A stretch of 64,000 nucleotides of DNA from Pseudomonas lalkuanensis (GTDB lineage Bacteria; Pseudomonadota; Gammaproteobacteria; Pseudomonadales; Pseudomonadaceae), in NCBI RefSeq assembly GCF_008807375.1, contig NZ_CP043311.1:5126001-5190000 (forward strand). Direction: 5' to 3'. The notes under the pieces were generated by a model. That model saw only the letters and a program-made list of their open reading frames with translations, was not told the DNA's origin and did no database searches. Both the position numbers and the translations under genes were made by a program. Below, one piece after another: positions 52,001-62,785 of this stretch (position 1 is its first letter; the number at the start of each line of letters is the position of its first letter).

Positions 52001-55000
52001 GGCGGAATCTGAGCACTGCGCCCACTCTGATGCACCCAACAATCCAGAGTGAAGGCGGTGAGCTGACGCTCCAGTACCGCGGAGGCATTGAGAAAGACCC
52101 CAGGCGCCTGGACCGAGCCAGCGATCATGGACTTGGGATCCTCCCAGAAGTACAGGTCATGCGGCTTGCTGGTGGCCAGGCTCATCAGCAACGCATTACC
52201 CGTGCTTCGACCTGCACGCCCCGCACGCTGGATATAGTTGGCCTGCTGCGGAGGTACCGAGCATTGCAGCACGCTCGACAGGTCGCCGATGTCGATACCC
52301 ATCTCGAGCGTCGGAGTCGCAGACAGCACGTTGATGCTGCCGGGCCTTTCTACCTTCGACTTGAAGTTTCGTTCCACCGCCTCACGGGTTTCTCGGGGTA
52401 GCAAGCCAGTGTGTTCATGGGCCACCACCCGCCGAATATCCGCATGCAGGTACAACTTTCGGTAATAGTCGCCGTTGGCCTTCGCGTCTTGCAGCTGCCC
52501 CCAACAGTCCTTGCGTCGGCAGGGCTCGCCGGCCAGGTTCTCATCCGGACCGGACATGAGGGTGGTACGACAGGAATTGCAGCGCCAGCCACGTCCGCCC
52601 ACCAAGACATGGAAGCCGGCAGGCTCAAGGGCCCAAACCCGGACATCAGTCTTACCCTCAGCGTCTTCATACCTTGCCAATCCGACATGCCCGAGAGCCT
52701 CGAGGGCCAGGCGATAGAACGGCTGAAGCAGCTGATCGGCACCCAATGTCAGATCACGTAGCGCGGGCAAGGCACGGAAGGCCCAGGAACGGAACAAGGC
52801 CGCGTGACTGCCATTAACCGCCGCGCAACGCTGAAATTCGGTCAAGGTAACGAAACGAGGTGGCCGCGGCCCCGACAGCAGCTTGAATTGACTCGGATTC
52901 TTCTTGTACGCCCAGGGGCTGCTACCCATCCGGGCATAAAAATCCAATTCAGCATCACGCCAGGCACCCACACGCTGCATGGCCTCGATCAAGCCGCGCA
53001 GGAAAATGATCAATTCATCAAATGAAGTGGCAGCCAGCGGCTCCAGGGTGTCGCGCAACCTCGGCAACATCCATTGTGCCGCCTCATTCAGCCCGCCACT
53101 GTAAGGCACCACGCTCGCCGTTGCGGTCGCCACCAGAGTTCGGCCGATGTAGGCATCCTGGCCGAATTCCGCCTGGATGATCCAGGGCAGCAATTTGGCC
53201 AGCTCTTGCAGCAGATTGCTGCCCGGCGGCAGCTGCCCTTCCGACATCAGCGTTTCGTAGTCACGTAGCCACTGCATCTGCGGCGGAACGAAGTTGGCAA
53301 CGTACTGTCCGTCACCCAATTGGCCGCGCCAATACTGGTCGAACGCCATGGGCAATTCGGCCAAAGTCAGAGCTTTTCCTTGCGCGCAGGCATCCGCGAT
53401 CACTTGGGCCATAGCCGGGCGCAAATTCAAACGCCAGGTTCGCGCAGCCAGGAACCCTGCCCGGTGTGCGGCATCCTGAACGGAGTCGGAGAAGGCAATC
53501 AGCTTCTTGTCGGCATTGAAGCGGGTGGCAAACAATTGCCCCACCATCACCGCCGCCAGGCTGGCCGCCTGAGAACCAACAATCGTCAGCGTCTTGTACC
53601 CGGCGCAATAGGGGCAATCGTGATGGGCCTTGACGAACTTCGCGCCATTGCGGGTCGCCTCGCGCAGGTTGTTCGCAACATGTACAGCCACCAAGGGCTG
53701 ATCCTCACACTGCGAACATTCGGTTTGCGACGGCGGGTGCAAAGTGCCACAACCTGGGCACACCTGTTTGTGCTCAAAGACCTTTAGGTCCACGTCCTCC
53801 GTGGCCGGGAATACGAAACGCGTCGATACATCCTCGGCAAAGAACGCGCTGTAAAAACCCTGAAGATCGTGCCCCAACTGGTTAGGGCTGGTTCTCTGCA
53901 CCGTCGCGCCCCACCCTGTAGCATGGCACTCTCGGCAATGAATCACCGGCAGATGTAAGCGGGTCAAATCCGCCTTGCGCAGGTCATCGTGGTGACGCAG
54001 TTGTGGCTCCACATCCAGCACGGCCACCATGCGACGCAACTCACGTAGCCAGATCTCGACCTTCACCTGCAGGAAGAAATCTTGGTGTCCAGGCTTACGT
54101 GCATGGGCAACCAGCGACAGCAAACTAGACAACCACAGCAGGGCAAAACGCTCGTCCTCGCAGACCGGAAGGCGTCGATGCAGCAGGGACAGCAAGTCCT
54201 CAAGCAGGACAGACTTTGGCCCTAACCGCTCCAGATCCCGCAAGAGATTCTGGAAGGCGAAATGGCACTTCAAGCGCTCGCCCAATGAACAGCGCCAGGC
54301 GACGTCGGACGCCTGTTCGGCGGAGCACGGTTGACCAAACCATAGAGGTACTTGTGCGGCCAGGTAAGCGTGCAAGTCACCATACTGCTCAGGCGCCAAT
54401 ACAGCCAGATCAGCAGGCTGCGGACACTGAGTAAACTCCACCAGCGCTTCGGCCAGGTAGTCCCCCACCGACTCGCGGTCCTCAGCGATCACCGCAGCGG
54501 CATCCAGGACCTCACCGAAGATGTCGCCTGCGAACGCCAGCAAGTCATCGGCGCCATCGTCACCCAGGGTTGCCGAGGTGCCCACACACACCAACTGTCC
54601 CGGCGGCGCATTGAGGCGCCCCTTCAGACGGCGAATCAGACAGGCCAGGTCGGTGCCCTGAGCACCGTCGAACGTGTGCAACTCGTCAACCACCAGATAG
54701 CGCAGAGTATCCGGTTGCTGCTGGGACCACAGCGGTGTATCTGCCGCACGGATCAGCAGGAAATCCAGCATCTTGTAGTTGGTCAGCAAGATGTCCGGCG
54801 GATTGGCACGCAACGCATCACGACCAGTGATGACCGAATAGCTGCCATCTTCAAGCTGAGTCACCGTTTGCGACTCAACAGCCGGCGCATCGCCAACGTA
54901 CAAGCCGGCCCGCACCCCGGACAGGGCGGCGGTCTTGACGATCTCCTTGGCTACCCGGTTGGCCTGGTCACCGGCCAGTGCGTTCATCGGGTACAGGATG

Positions 55001-55389
55001 ATCGCCTTGATGCCGGGCCGCCCCTCCGCACGCGCCTGTCGGCAATGCTCCAGAATCGGAAACAAAAAGCACTCGGTTTTGCCCGAGCCCGTGCCAGTGG
55101 CCACCAGCGTGGACTGGGCAGACTCACCTGAGAGCCGAGTAAACGCCTTGGCCTGGTGAGCATGTGGCACAAAGCCCGCCGGCAGCCAGGAATAAACCGG
55201 CACGCCACCGCCCTGATGCTTACGAAACGGAAGCGGTACTGTCAGATACGGCCCCTTGAAAACATTGCTGTGCTCCGTCAGGAAGCGTTCCAGCAGGCCC
55301 TCAAATCCAGGCGTGGTGGAGGGAAATGCAGTGCGCAGGAAGTCTGCGACGCCTTGGGTGATCTGCTGAGCGACGATTAGCGGCTGCAT
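49051..55389 (-). CDS. Giant DEAD/DUF1998 helicase with nuclease-like C-terminus (DruE/DrmAB-like)
   Basis: The 2112-residue superfamily 2 enzyme has Walker [11 protein letters not shown] (97-106), DELH box (235-238), TSAT (271-274) and motif [13 protein letters not shown] (about 1055). Several zinc-binding pairs occur: [15 protein letters not shown]...CSQCE, CPYCAG, CRQCSY...CPRCG. A DUF1998-type segment, [14 protein letters not shown] followed by [19 protein letters not shown], lies near 1600-1645. A later segment (about 1680-1800) has CKPDFVFW and [12 protein letters not shown], resembling Vsr/PD-(D/E)XK nucleases. Helicases of this kind are the core of Druantia (DruE), and DISARM splits similar parts between DrmA and DrmB. 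It starts 2 bp after the DUF262 stop and overlaps the UvrD gene by 4 bp. Confidence 0.9.
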   Translation of the reverse strand: MQPLIVAQQITQGVADFLRTAFPSTTPGFEGLLERFLTEHSNVFKGPYLTVPLPFRKHQGGGVPVYSWLPAGFVPHAHQAKAFTRLSGESAQSTLVATGTGSGKTECFLFPILEHCRQARAEGRPGIKAIILYPMNALAGDQANRVAKEIVKTAALSGVRAGLYVGDAPAVESQTVTQLEDGSYSVITGRDALRANPPDILLTNYKMLDFLLIRAADTPLWSQQQPDTLRYLVVDELHTFDGAQGTDLACLIRRLKGRLNAPPGQLVCVGTSATLGDDGADDLLAFAGDIFGEVLDAAAVIAEDRESVGDYLAEALVEFTQCPQPADLAVLAPEQYGDLHAYLAAQVPLWFGQPCSAEQASDVAWRCSLGERLKCHFAFQNLLRDLERLGPKSVLLEDLLSLLHRRLPVCEDERFALLWLSSLLSLVAHARKPGHQDFFLQVKVEIWLRELRRMVAVLDVEPQLRHHDDLRKADLTRLHLPVIHCRECHATGWGATVQRTSPNQLGHDLQGFYSAFFAEDVSTRFVFPATEDVDLKVFEHKQVCPGCGTLHPPSQTECSQCEDQPLVAVHVANNLREATRNGAKFVKAHHDCPYCAGYKTLTIVGSQAASLAAVMVGQLFATRFNADKKLIAFSDSVQDAAHRAGFLAARTWRLNLRPAMAQVIADACAQGKALTLAELPMAFDQYWRGQLGDGQYVANFVPPQMQWLRDYETLMSEGQLPPGSNLLQELAKLLPWIIQAEFGQDAYIGRTLVATATASVVPYSGGLNEAAQWMLPRLRDTLEPLAATSFDELIIFLRGLIEAMQRVGAWRDAELDFYARMGSSPWAYKKNPSQFKLLSGPRPPRFVTLTEFQRCAAVNGSHAALFRSWAFRALPALRDLTLGADQLLQPFYRLALEALGHVGLARYEDAEGKTDVRVWALEPAGFHVLVGGRGWRCNSCRTTLMSGPDENLAGEPCRRKDCWGQLQDAKANGDYYRKLYLHADIRRVVAHEHTGLLPRETREAVERNFKSKVERPGSINVLSATPTLEMGIDIGDLSSVLQCSVPPQQANYIQRAGRAGRSTGNALLMSLATSKPHDLYFWEDPKSMIAGSVQAPGVFLNASAVLERQLTAFTLDCWVHQSGRSAQIPPEIRVVFSAVVNQSTTRFPYPWLSYVEQNRELLLERFLKLFNQGGYTPLSEGTQAWLERFIQGDGEQGSPLAYKIVNRLQGIASDVESIKRKRDATVKEIEKLQALPVRGEEQEDELTRLVQDRTALSRLIGSIEGKATLNVLTDEGLLPNYAFPEQGVLLRSIIVRDPKPGTSSPDPETFEYERPGSTAITELAPNNTFYAEGRRVVVNQVDVSKVKPEHWRFCRQCSYTEPLASGDQHPNCPRCGDGLWKDSGRVHEMLRLTTVFARTLDRDSRIADDSDERQRGFYVRQALVDSPPDAVRQAFAIDEQSFPFGFEFLDRVTFREVNFGEQSEQGAPMEIGGKELNRPGFSICTECGTLQRKRKRKAEELYRNHATWCSKRKNPEANTQQCVFLYREFTSEGIRLFLPEVGFADTNEALLSFVAALELGLAKRFRGAVDHLRIALDMRMAAGSDTPRCYLVIYDSVPGGTGYLKELMRAPEPLLEVFGIALQALNSCTCNQNAETDGCYRCVYRYHNSHDRESISRSTAQKLLGEVVQHKGALKPVTHLADVQPVNHLMDSMLEKRFVEALRREHSGLKFKLSELLFKGKAGYQLQAGARRWKIELQVSLGHGDGVVVPCKPDFVFWPDDRADDLPIAVFVDGWQYHKEIISTDLAKRMAVAKSGKFSVWTLTWDDIECALQGKPLSVAAPWPTLVPVAAAPMVQKLCDAQGVSALGALTAISPFMQLHQRLAGGSHDDLRKLSVALSVGMLMPPGEPSVLDKLKGGAFWKRLDDLGLIVDLNGHRQGARQLGATLGVIASMHPDQLKQVMTGNGSIESEPVVIGEWQDTGAPEEELKQRWQQLWQVMNLLLPLRHLWLGTADMPGLPALQDGPVLKTGLGGVSEAWQEAMEIAAQEVQVWCLVLAKAGVAEPAPGYELLDGKGRVVAEAEIAWPSVQVAIFLPDTLEAATVFASQGWHCFAAESGELPQELRSLLMETLA

Positions 55390-55391
55390 GC

Positions 55392-57056
55392 TTATTCAAC
55401 GCCCTCAGCAAGTGGAGTCACGGCTAGGTCATAGCGACGATCAACTTCCGTCAGCATCTTTTGTCTTCGGTCCGCTACAAAGGCTGCTGGGTCGCCCCAA
55501 AGCTCATCATCTGGTTGAGGAATGAAGTCATAGGCGCCCCAATACTTACGTCCTTCGTCGCTGTTGAAAAACTCGCGCGGATGACGCTTACGCTTGTAAT
55601 TGTTCACCTCAGCGGGCACAGGCTGGAAGTTCCAGATGACGTCGATTAGGTCCTGATACTCCTCGTCCCCTCCAGCCAAGGGGAAGATGTGATCAATCTG
55701 CGGCTTATCTTCATGGAACACATAGCTGCGATTCGGCCACACCACCTTGGCCACAAACCAGGGCTGTCCCAGGAGTTGGTACTCATGCAGCTCACCCGTA
55801 CGGTTCTTCTGAATGGCAATTTTCCGGATAGCTTCCAGGGGAAAATCGTAGTTTCCCTTACCGGCCGAAATGGCTTCGCGGGCAAAAGCGTTAACCATCG
55901 TCTGAGTATTCCAATCGCATAGCTGCGATAGAATGAAGTATTGATGCAGCAGGCGAACCGAAGACTCGTCCCATGCGCGAACGCGCCACTCATTACCAGC
56001 CACCTTGAGCGCTGCAAAATAGGCCGCCATGGGCAGGACAGCAGCCCGCCGTGGAACGATGCTGGCATGATTAATTTGGAAAAGCCCGCGCAGATAGTCA
56101 GCAAATACAGCAACCAGCGCGTCACCATAGGTATCAATAGCAGCGTCGAATTCAGCAATCTCAGCCTTACTGAGGCGTTGCTCATCAATACGAATGGTCT
56201 TCTTGATCATAAGATGAAAGAACTGCAAAACCTCCTTGTACGAGAAGCTAATACCGCTCTTGGCCTTAATCCTTGCAGACAATGCCCAGAGCCGCTCCTC
56301 ATAGTCTGAATACACCGCCTTGATCTTACCCAGCAATAGTTCAAGTTGTGTCAGCGAAATACCACCTGTATTGAGGCGTCGAAATACCTCATTTACCTGA
56401 TCAGGTGTAGCGGCTTTTACAGGAAAGTAAGCAATTGATTTATGACCGGCCTCGACAAAAACACTCCACAAATCGTTGATATTCTTACGCACGAGCAGCT
56501 GCGTTGCCGTGTCACTGCCAGCCACAAGCAACGCGTCTTGCTCCGCCATAACCCTCTCCTCAATAGAATCGGGTCGGCAGCATAGCCAGTTCATATCCAG
56601 GTAACGAGGATGTGGCGAAATACCTGAATCCCGGAATAAGAAGCCCGTCTCGTCAGGCTCTGCCTTCTTGGCATCGAACAGAAGATCAAAATGCAGAATT
56701 CGACCATTGAAGCGATGGCGGAGTACTGAATAGAGCGTCTGCAGCCGCTGTTGGCCATCGTAAACGAGAGATTTCGGCATACCCCAGCGCCCTTCTGGAA
56801 CCTGGTGGGCATAGTGATTTGGCATGTAGTCGCCAATAAACTCACGATAGGGCACTGGCTGGTTCGTTTCCCAAAGCACGATGGCTCCAATGGGGTAGCG
56901 CTTCAACAGAGAATCCAGCAGTAGGCAAACATACTCCTCCGATTCGTGTCTCGCGCCCCATACATACTGACGCTGTACCTGAGGCAAGAACCACCCATTG
57001 TTTGGCGCATTCAGCTTGTCGAGTGCCTCGCGCACAGAAATTCGTTCATATGACAT
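55392..57056 (-). CDS. DUF262-HNH (DUF1524-like) protein
   Basis: The 554-residue protein has an N-terminal DUF262 ParB-like domain (about 1-240) with the [12 protein letters not shown] entry motif and the key DGQQR motif (about 99-103), a helical middle part, and a C-terminal HNH-type segment ([11 protein letters not shown] about 453, then [22 protein letters not shown]). This is the GmrSD/BrxU-like combination: the first domain binds and hydrolyses nucleotide, the second cuts DNA, often modified phage DNA. It lies 2 bp before the giant helicase and 99 bp after the peptidase gene. Base composition is visibly less GC-rich than in the core genome. Confidence 0.88.
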   Translation of the reverse strand: MSYERISVREALDKLNAPNNGWFLPQVQRQYVWGARHESEEYVCLLLDSLLKRYPIGAIVLWETNQPVPYREFIGDYMPNHYAHQVPEGRWGMPKSLVYDGQQRLQTLYSVLRHRFNGRILHFDLLFDAKKAEPDETGFLFRDSGISPHPRYLDMNWLCCRPDSIEERVMAEQDALLVAGSDTATQLLVRKNINDLWSVFVEAGHKSIAYFPVKAATPDQVNEVFRRLNTGGISLTQLELLLGKIKAVYSDYEERLWALSARIKAKSGISFSYKEVLQFFHLMIKKTIRIDEQRLSKAEIAEFDAAIDTYGDALVAVFADYLRGLFQINHASIVPRRAAVLPMAAYFAALKVAGNEWRVRAWDESSVRLLHQYFILSQLCDWNTQTMVNAFAREAISAGKGNYDFPLEAIRKIAIQKNRTGELHEYQLLGQPWFVAKVVWPNRSYVFHEDKPQIDHIFPLAGGDEEYQDLIDVIWNFQPVPAEVNNYKRKRHPREFFNSDEGRKYWGAYDFIPQPDDELWGDPAAFVADRRQKMLTEVDRRYDLAVTPLAEGVE

Positions 57057-57155
57057 GGTGTTGTACTTCTATCCCTAACAGACACCCGTTTTTAACGCTA
57101 GGCGATACTCGTGCAGCGCGAACCCCGGGAAGCTAAAAATCGCATCTTTGTGAAT

Positions 57156-57836
57156 TCAATCTGGCAACGAAAGGGACACTGTGTCTTTGATTTGACACTT
57201 GATCAAATCACCACGCATATCCCAAAAATTTGAAGAAAATCGGCCCTGATTTACCGAGCCTCCGCTGCCATCGAACACCTCAATCACCGCATTCCACAAA
57301 CTGGCCCTAGGGGACTCTTGCCCCGGGTCGAGGCACAGCAAGTGAGTCAGTTGGGTATGGCCGTCCTTCACTACTCCCTGATAGCCCACTACTAGCATCC
57401 AGTGTCCACCACCACCTTTCCACTCAACACCAACAAGAGGAATCTCTTCTATCTCGAAAGAATCACAGACCGTTTCAAAAACTTCACTCTTAGTGCCAAC
57501 AACATGGAAGGCCTCTAAGCCCTTCCTCTTGTAAAAGTCTGTCAACCACAACAGGTCATTGCCATTCGTACCCTCATTGCTCCATACACCAAAAGCATAT
57601 AGAGCATCGCGAAAGCGGCCTTCGCGAGTACTACCCTTCCACGTAGCCATATTTTCCAGCACGTTACTCCGCCTCATCAGCCCAAGCGCTATTAGTGCGG
57701 AAATAATGCAATAGGGGCCACAAGCGCCGTCCAATTCTCCTTGGCGAAGATGGATCTGATCGCCAGTTTTTGAAGATCTTGGCCCCTCTGGGGAAACAGT
57801 CAGCAATGGGCTGACATGCATGGTGTTCATGATCAA
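57156..57836 (-). CDS. C39/papain-like cysteine peptidase
   Basis: The 226-residue protein fits a papain-like fold: GELDGACGPYCIISALIAL with candidate nucleophile Cys39, GGGGHWMLVVGY with His145, and HLLCLDPGQ with Asp170, the correct order and spacing of the C39-peptidase triad. It has no signal peptide or membrane segment, so it acts in the cytosol. It lies 10 bp after the methyltransferase stop, inside the operon. Its substrate is unknown; a regulatory cleavage of a partner protein is a guess. An inactive peptidase-like binding role is also possible. Confidence 0.72.
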   Translation of the reverse strand: MIMNTMHVSPLLTVSPEGPRSSKTGDQIHLRQGELDGACGPYCIISALIALGLMRRSNVLENMATWKGSTREGRFRDALYAFGVWSNEGTNGNDLLWLTDFYKRKGLEAFHVVGTKSEVFETVCDSFEIEEIPLVGVEWKGGGGHWMLVVGYQGVVKDGHTQLTHLLCLDPGQESPRASLWNAVIEVFDGSGGSVNQGRFSSNFWDMRGDLIKCQIKDTVSLSLPD

Positions 57837-57846
57837 CGTCCTTGTT

Positions 57847-60800
57847 TTAGCAATTTTTCATATTTGAGCTAGCCGCAAAATGCGCCCAGGCCACTCGGTA
57901 GTCAGTTTCGCGGTCGGCGAGGGTAAAGGGGGCGGTGTAGCGGATGATTCGGTTGATCGGGCCGCCGGGTTGGGTGTCGTCGAGAATGGGGCGTTCGATG
58001 ACTGTGGCGTCGGCGAGCTGGGGCTTGCCGTCTTTAGGCATCACGTCGTCCCAGCCAAGGCGTTTGCTTTCGCGGCGGCCGTCGGGGTGGACCAACGTGC
58101 AGGGTTCGTCCTTTTTGCCAGGTTTGCGCGGCAAGCCGACGCCGACCAGGCCCTTGCTAACGGTGAAGACGATACGGCCATTGGCGTCGTACCAGGTGTC
58201 GCGCTCGTACTGGCGCATAACCGGGAACTGCACGCGGTAGATGGTCAGCAGCTCGTCCAACGTTAGGCCGAGGGCCTGGGCGGCGAGTACATCGATTTCC
58301 ACTAGTGCCTGGCGGCGGGCGTAGTCGCTGCGAAGGGCGCAGTTGCGCTGCCATTCGGCGGTGAGTTGAGCGAAGAAGTGATGCGGAAGGCGTAGATCGG
58401 TGCTGGCCCAGCAGTCTTGTTGGAAGAAGGATTGCCAGCAATCGCTCCATAGGTCAGCGTAGTGGTTGGTTAGTGCGCTTAATCCGAGCACCCTAATGCT
58501 GAAGGAATGATTCTGCTTCAACTGTTCGGGATAGGCGTAGTCATCAAGGCTTTGATGAAGGTTCGTTCTTCCCGAAATTTTCATCATGAAGTCGAAAACC
58601 AACGAGAAAGTTAGGCCTGCTAGTGTTAGTACATTTTGAGTAGACTTTAGAACGTACGAGCGCACTCCGTTAGTGTGCGCAACACCTCGCGGAACTAGGG
58701 ACGACACAAGCCCTTTTTCAGCACCAATGCTAATCATCGCTCTAGCGGCAACTCGGTAATAGTCCGTTACCGGCCTAGCTTCGCGCTCACGCTCCTCCAC
58801 CCAGCTCACTCTTGGAACGTGGAGGGCATATTCGGCGGCACCGCAGGCAGGCAAGTAGTTACTGCGTGGCAGGTAGTCATCGGGCAGGGCTTCGAGGTCG
58901 AGGGAGTCGTAGTGGCCTTTTTCGGTACAGATCGCACGCGGGGTTTTACTCAGCGAGTTGCCGACAAAGAAATGTGGGCCGGAAAGCACAAACTCAGCTG
59001 GATCATCGGAAAATCCCTGCTCACTAATACTACGGCGGCGGATGATTCCGTCTCGTTGCGCATAGGTTTCGTCGAAACAAACCGTGGAGTAGTAATCGCC
59101 CTGCAAATCAGCGAGGCGATGCCGTACACGTACAAACTTGTCTAAAACGGATACAAGCTCACAACTATGTATCGCGGGCAAACGAGCCTGATTCGCAGGC
59201 GTTTCGGGTCCGTCGTAAAGCCGAGCGAAAATAGTGAGAAGAGGCGTATCAACATTGATAATGCGATTGCGGTGTCCACTGATGTCCCAGCTACCCGTAT
59301 CGCTTTTGATGGCCGGTGTAACACCGCCGCCAAGACTTTCCAAGCAAGCAGCGACAGTACACGGGTGAAACAGATTTGCCAGAGACTTGAAATCAGGCGC
59401 GACCAAGCTCGCAGCATAAATATTGATACTGTACTTGGCTCGATGAGCAACCTCTGCAAATAACATTTTCTGGTTCTGGAATTGATAATGAGCCCTCAAT
59501 CGAGGATAGAGCGCAGCGCGCAACTCACCTCCCTTTGGATCGTCATAAACCCCCTCAGGGTGAAGAAGCGCTTGCACGCCACTACCCACCTGCCATACCA
59601 GCGGCAGGAAGCATTTGTATAGGTTGCTCTGCTGCCCCTTGAGTAGAGGAAAGTTCTGAATAGCATTCAAGAATGCCCCCATGCCCTCAGTGGCCACGCA
59701 CTCACTTAGATAATCCGACCGCGCCTGCGGCAGCGCGGCAAATACTGCGTCACGCTGATCCGCCGTCTGCGTGGCGCTGAGCTTGCGGATGGCAAAGCGC
59801 GGATCGAAGTCTGATAGCAGCGATTGCTCGTTCCATTCCACCTTGATCCACGGCGGGTTACCGAGAATCACATCGAAGCCGCCGCGCGCCTTGAACACAT
59901 CGGCAAACTCCAGCGCCCAGTGCATAAAATGCTGCTGACCCACGACCTGCTGCGCCACCTGCAGTTGTGGCAAAGCCTCGACCAGCGCGGCGATATCCAC
60001 ATGGCCATAGCGATCGCGCTCGGGGGTAAAGTCCAGCCCCTGTTGCGGCTGGGTTTCCGGGAACAGGTCATCAACCGGCTCGTTGGCCAGACTGGCATTC
60101 CCGAGCAGTACGGTTTCCAGCACAAACCACCAGTGCTCGCGACTGGGCAGCTCGCCAGCCTTGTCCAGCGGCCAGAACCACAGGGCACACCAGGCATCCA
60201 TTACCAGCTTCAAGCGGCGGTAGGGGCTGGCGTTTTTCTGCGCCTCGCTGAGCATTTCGCGCTTGTAGATTTCGTCCTTCTGTGCGGTGCTGGTGGGGGC
60301 ACGGTTAGCGGCCGTGTCGGGCCAAACGTGCAGCTCATCGCAAGTGGCCTTGCGCACCCTTGAGAGCTCCTCGGCATGTTGTTGCCAGAGCTTTTCTGCA
60401 GCTTGGCTCAAGGCCTGGACGCGACGGACTTCATCCTTGGTCAGTGGCGCGGTAAAGGACCTTCGCCATTGCCTGAACTGCTCGAAGGCAGCGGGCTCCA
60501 GCGCCCTGACCACTTTGTCGCTGACCATACCCATGCCTTCGGCGGGCAACAGGAAGTGGAAGATATCGGTGCCCTTCAGCGCTTTCGTAAGCAGCAAAGC
60601 CTGCGGTGCAGCGGCGCGCCAATCACGTTCGGGCAGGCCGTTTTCGCCTCTGCCAGGGGTGAGCTGGGCGGTGCTGAACACCTCGCGGCGGGCGCCGACC
60701 AAGGAGTTGCCGTTGTACAACTGCAGGCCAAACCAGGGCACATGGCTGCCCTTGAAGATAGCGTTCAGCCAGAGCGAGACCTCGGCCAGCTCCACGGCGA

Positions 60801-62772
60801 TAGGGTTCAAGTCCACACCGAAGACATTGCTGTCAGCGATGTACATCTTCACCCGCTGCTTTTCTTCGGTGTACTGCTCGTGGGGGATGCTCTGGCCCAG
60901 CTCCTTCTGCTTGGCCTGCAGGTAGGCTTCGGCCAGTTGGTTTACCGCTTCGTTCAAGAACGCCGCGCTGCCCATGGCGGGTTCGCAGATGGTGAGCTGA
61001 AGAATCTCGTCCGCCGTTTTGCCGGGGAGGATTTCCTTCAGCGCGTGCTCCACCAGGCACTGGGTTAGCACCTCCGGGGTGTAGTAGGAGGCGGACTTTT
61101 CCCGAGCGCGACCGGCCAAACGATAGATAAAGGTGCCCTTGGGGTATTTGCGCGGATTGCCACCAAACAGGCGCTCGGCATCGGTGTACTGGCCGATGGC
61201 GCTGGACGGGACGAAGTAGGCGGCCTCCAGCGGGTCGAGTTCGGCGTCCTTTTTCTTGTCCTGGTCGCTGACAGTGTCGAGTTCGGCGTCCTCTGCCTCG
61301 GCATCACCGTCTTCACCCTCCTCACCTGTGCTGACCTTTTTGCCTTTGGGGTCGGGGCGCACTTCGTACAGATCTTCCTCGGCAAAGAAGCCACGGAAAG
61401 ACAGCAGCGACTCATACACCGCGCCAAGCTGGTTGATACCCAGGGTGCCGTAGCTGATACGCCCACGGCGGCGCTTGCCACCACCACGGGACAGCGACAT
61501 CAGCTCGATCACCTGCTGCAACACACGGTTACGCAGCTTGACGCTGCCCAGCAGCGGAGTGCGATCGGGGTCGAACAGATGGCCTTGTAGCGGGGCGATG
61601 GTAAAACCGGCGTCAAGCAAGAGGTTGTGCCCCGCGGTGAAGTCCATCTGTCCGCTGCTATTGTCGCGGCGCGGGAAGCCTTGCCAAATCAGGCCGAACA
61701 GCTGCTTGAGGCTTTCATGGAAGTAGGTGCCTTCCTGCGCCTCGCTGGTGGTCAGCGGGGTTTGCTCCAGCTCGCGCAGGTGCTCGACGCTATAGCCCTT
61801 GAGATAGGCCTCGGCGTCGATGGGGGCATAGCCCAACTCAGGACGCGCCTCGATGTAGAAGAGGAACAGCAGGCGGTACATGTAGCGCAGGCTTTCGCGG
61901 CTGAGCTGCTCTGCCAGATCGGTGTCGTTGCGCTCGTAGACCTTCTCCTTGGCCACGGTGCGCTTGTACCAGATGGCCTCGTTGGCGATCAGCTCGATGC
62001 ATTCGCGCAGGGCGTACTTGAGGTCGGTGGAAACCTCGAAGGCATGCTTATGGGAGTTATCGTCCAGGCTGTCGAGCAGGGCAACGCCACCTTCGGCAGG
62101 CAATACCGACTGGCTGCCGGCCAGTGCCGCCAGGGCGCGCAACAGCTTGTCGTCGCGCGGGCCGAACAGGTCGGGCAGTTTGAAGCTGAGCAGCGCCTTG
62201 CGCCCCCACTTGCTGCGTTCGATCAGCAACCACTCTTCATGGTGCACTAGCAGCACCCAACGCGGCGGGTGGTCGTCGGCGAACAGGCGGCGGCTGAGGG
62301 TTTCTTCCCAATCGCTGTCGGCCTGGCGGCTTTTGCTCTGGCTGTCGGGCGTCTGCGGTTTGAGCTGCAGCGGGCCTAGATCCTCGTCATCCATCCCGGC
62401 GATGGCCGCGGCGATCACCAGTAGCGGCTGGTGCTTGGCGTCACGGTAGGTGGCCAGCACCGGCAGTTCGCCATCGGCCAAGGCGAGGTTTTCCGGGGCC
62501 AGTTGGTAGCCGATGGCTTGCAGCAACGGCTGCACCATATCGATAAACAGGCTGGCACGGTCGCTGGCTTTGCGCTCGCTGAGGAAGCGCTGGCGGGCGC
62601 GGAAGTAGCCATTGGCACCAGAGGCGGTACGCAGACGAGAAACAGGGCTATCAGCACCCTGCTCTTTCCACTGGTCGAACAGGGGCTTGAGGTCTTTTTC
62701 GAGGATCTCGTCCAGGTAGTGCTGGCTGTAAAACTCGTTGGCGTTGGTCAGGCCGGCAATGGCAAAACTCAT
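57847..62772 (-). CDS. PglX/DrmMI-like adenine-specific DNA methyltransferase
   Basis: The 1641-residue class I methyltransferase has a long N-terminal region (about 1-480) including [26 protein letters not shown]. Next is [22 protein letters not shown] (about 565), SAM-binding motif I in [14 protein letters not shown] (about 599), the catalytic NPPW in [15 protein letters not shown] (about 972), and a C-terminal target-recognition part (about 1070-1430). NPPW enzymes of this type make N6-methyladenine. It is expected to mark host DNA in BREX and class 1 DISARM-type systems. The recognition region is clearly less GC-rich than the rest. It lies 13 bp after the SNF2-like gene. Confidence 0.92.
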   Translation of the reverse strand: MSFAIAGLTNANEFYSQHYLDEILEKDLKPLFDQWKEQGADSPVSRLRTASGANGYFRARQRFLSERKASDRASLFIDMVQPLLQAIGYQLAPENLALADGELPVLATYRDAKHQPLLVIAAAIAGMDDEDLGPLQLKPQTPDSQSKSRQADSDWEETLSRRLFADDHPPRWVLLVHHEEWLLIERSKWGRKALLSFKLPDLFGPRDDKLLRALAALAGSQSVLPAEGGVALLDSLDDNSHKHAFEVSTDLKYALRECIELIANEAIWYKRTVAKEKVYERNDTDLAEQLSRESLRYMYRLLFLFYIEARPELGYAPIDAEAYLKGYSVEHLRELEQTPLTTSEAQEGTYFHESLKQLFGLIWQGFPRRDNSSGQMDFTAGHNLLLDAGFTIAPLQGHLFDPDRTPLLGSVKLRNRVLQQVIELMSLSRGGGKRRRGRISYGTLGINQLGAVYESLLSFRGFFAEEDLYEVRPDPKGKKVSTGEEGEDGDAEAEDAELDTVSDQDKKKDAELDPLEAAYFVPSSAIGQYTDAERLFGGNPRKYPKGTFIYRLAGRAREKSASYYTPEVLTQCLVEHALKEILPGKTADEILQLTICEPAMGSAAFLNEAVNQLAEAYLQAKQKELGQSIPHEQYTEEKQRVKMYIADSNVFGVDLNPIAVELAEVSLWLNAIFKGSHVPWFGLQLYNGNSLVGARREVFSTAQLTPGRGENGLPERDWRAAAPQALLLTKALKGTDIFHFLLPAEGMGMVSDKVVRALEPAAFEQFRQWRRSFTAPLTKDEVRRVQALSQAAEKLWQQHAEELSRVRKATCDELHVWPDTAANRAPTSTAQKDEIYKREMLSEAQKNASPYRRLKLVMDAWCALWFWPLDKAGELPSREHWWFVLETVLLGNASLANEPVDDLFPETQPQQGLDFTPERDRYGHVDIAALVEALPQLQVAQQVVGQQHFMHWALEFADVFKARGGFDVILGNPPWIKVEWNEQSLLSDFDPRFAIRKLSATQTADQRDAVFAALPQARSDYLSECVATEGMGAFLNAIQNFPLLKGQQSNLYKCFLPLVWQVGSGVQALLHPEGVYDDPKGGELRAALYPRLRAHYQFQNQKMLFAEVAHRAKYSINIYAASLVAPDFKSLANLFHPCTVAACLESLGGGVTPAIKSDTGSWDISGHRNRIINVDTPLLTIFARLYDGPETPANQARLPAIHSCELVSVLDKFVRVRHRLADLQGDYYSTVCFDETYAQRDGIIRRRSISEQGFSDDPAEFVLSGPHFFVGNSLSKTPRAICTEKGHYDSLDLEALPDDYLPRSNYLPACGAAEYALHVPRVSWVEEREREARPVTDYYRVAARAMISIGAEKGLVSSLVPRGVAHTNGVRSYVLKSTQNVLTLAGLTFSLVFDFMMKISGRTNLHQSLDDYAYPEQLKQNHSFSIRVLGLSALTNHYADLWSDCWQSFFQQDCWASTDLRLPHHFFAQLTAEWQRNCALRSDYARRQALVEIDVLAAQALGLTLDELLTIYRVQFPVMRQYERDTWYDANGRIVFTVSKGLVGVGLPRKPGKKDEPCTLVHPDGRRESKRLGWDDVMPKDGKPQLADATVIERPILDDTQPGGPINRIIRYTAPFTLADRETDYRVAWAHFAASSNMKNC

Positions 62773-62785
62773 GGGTATTCCTTCC

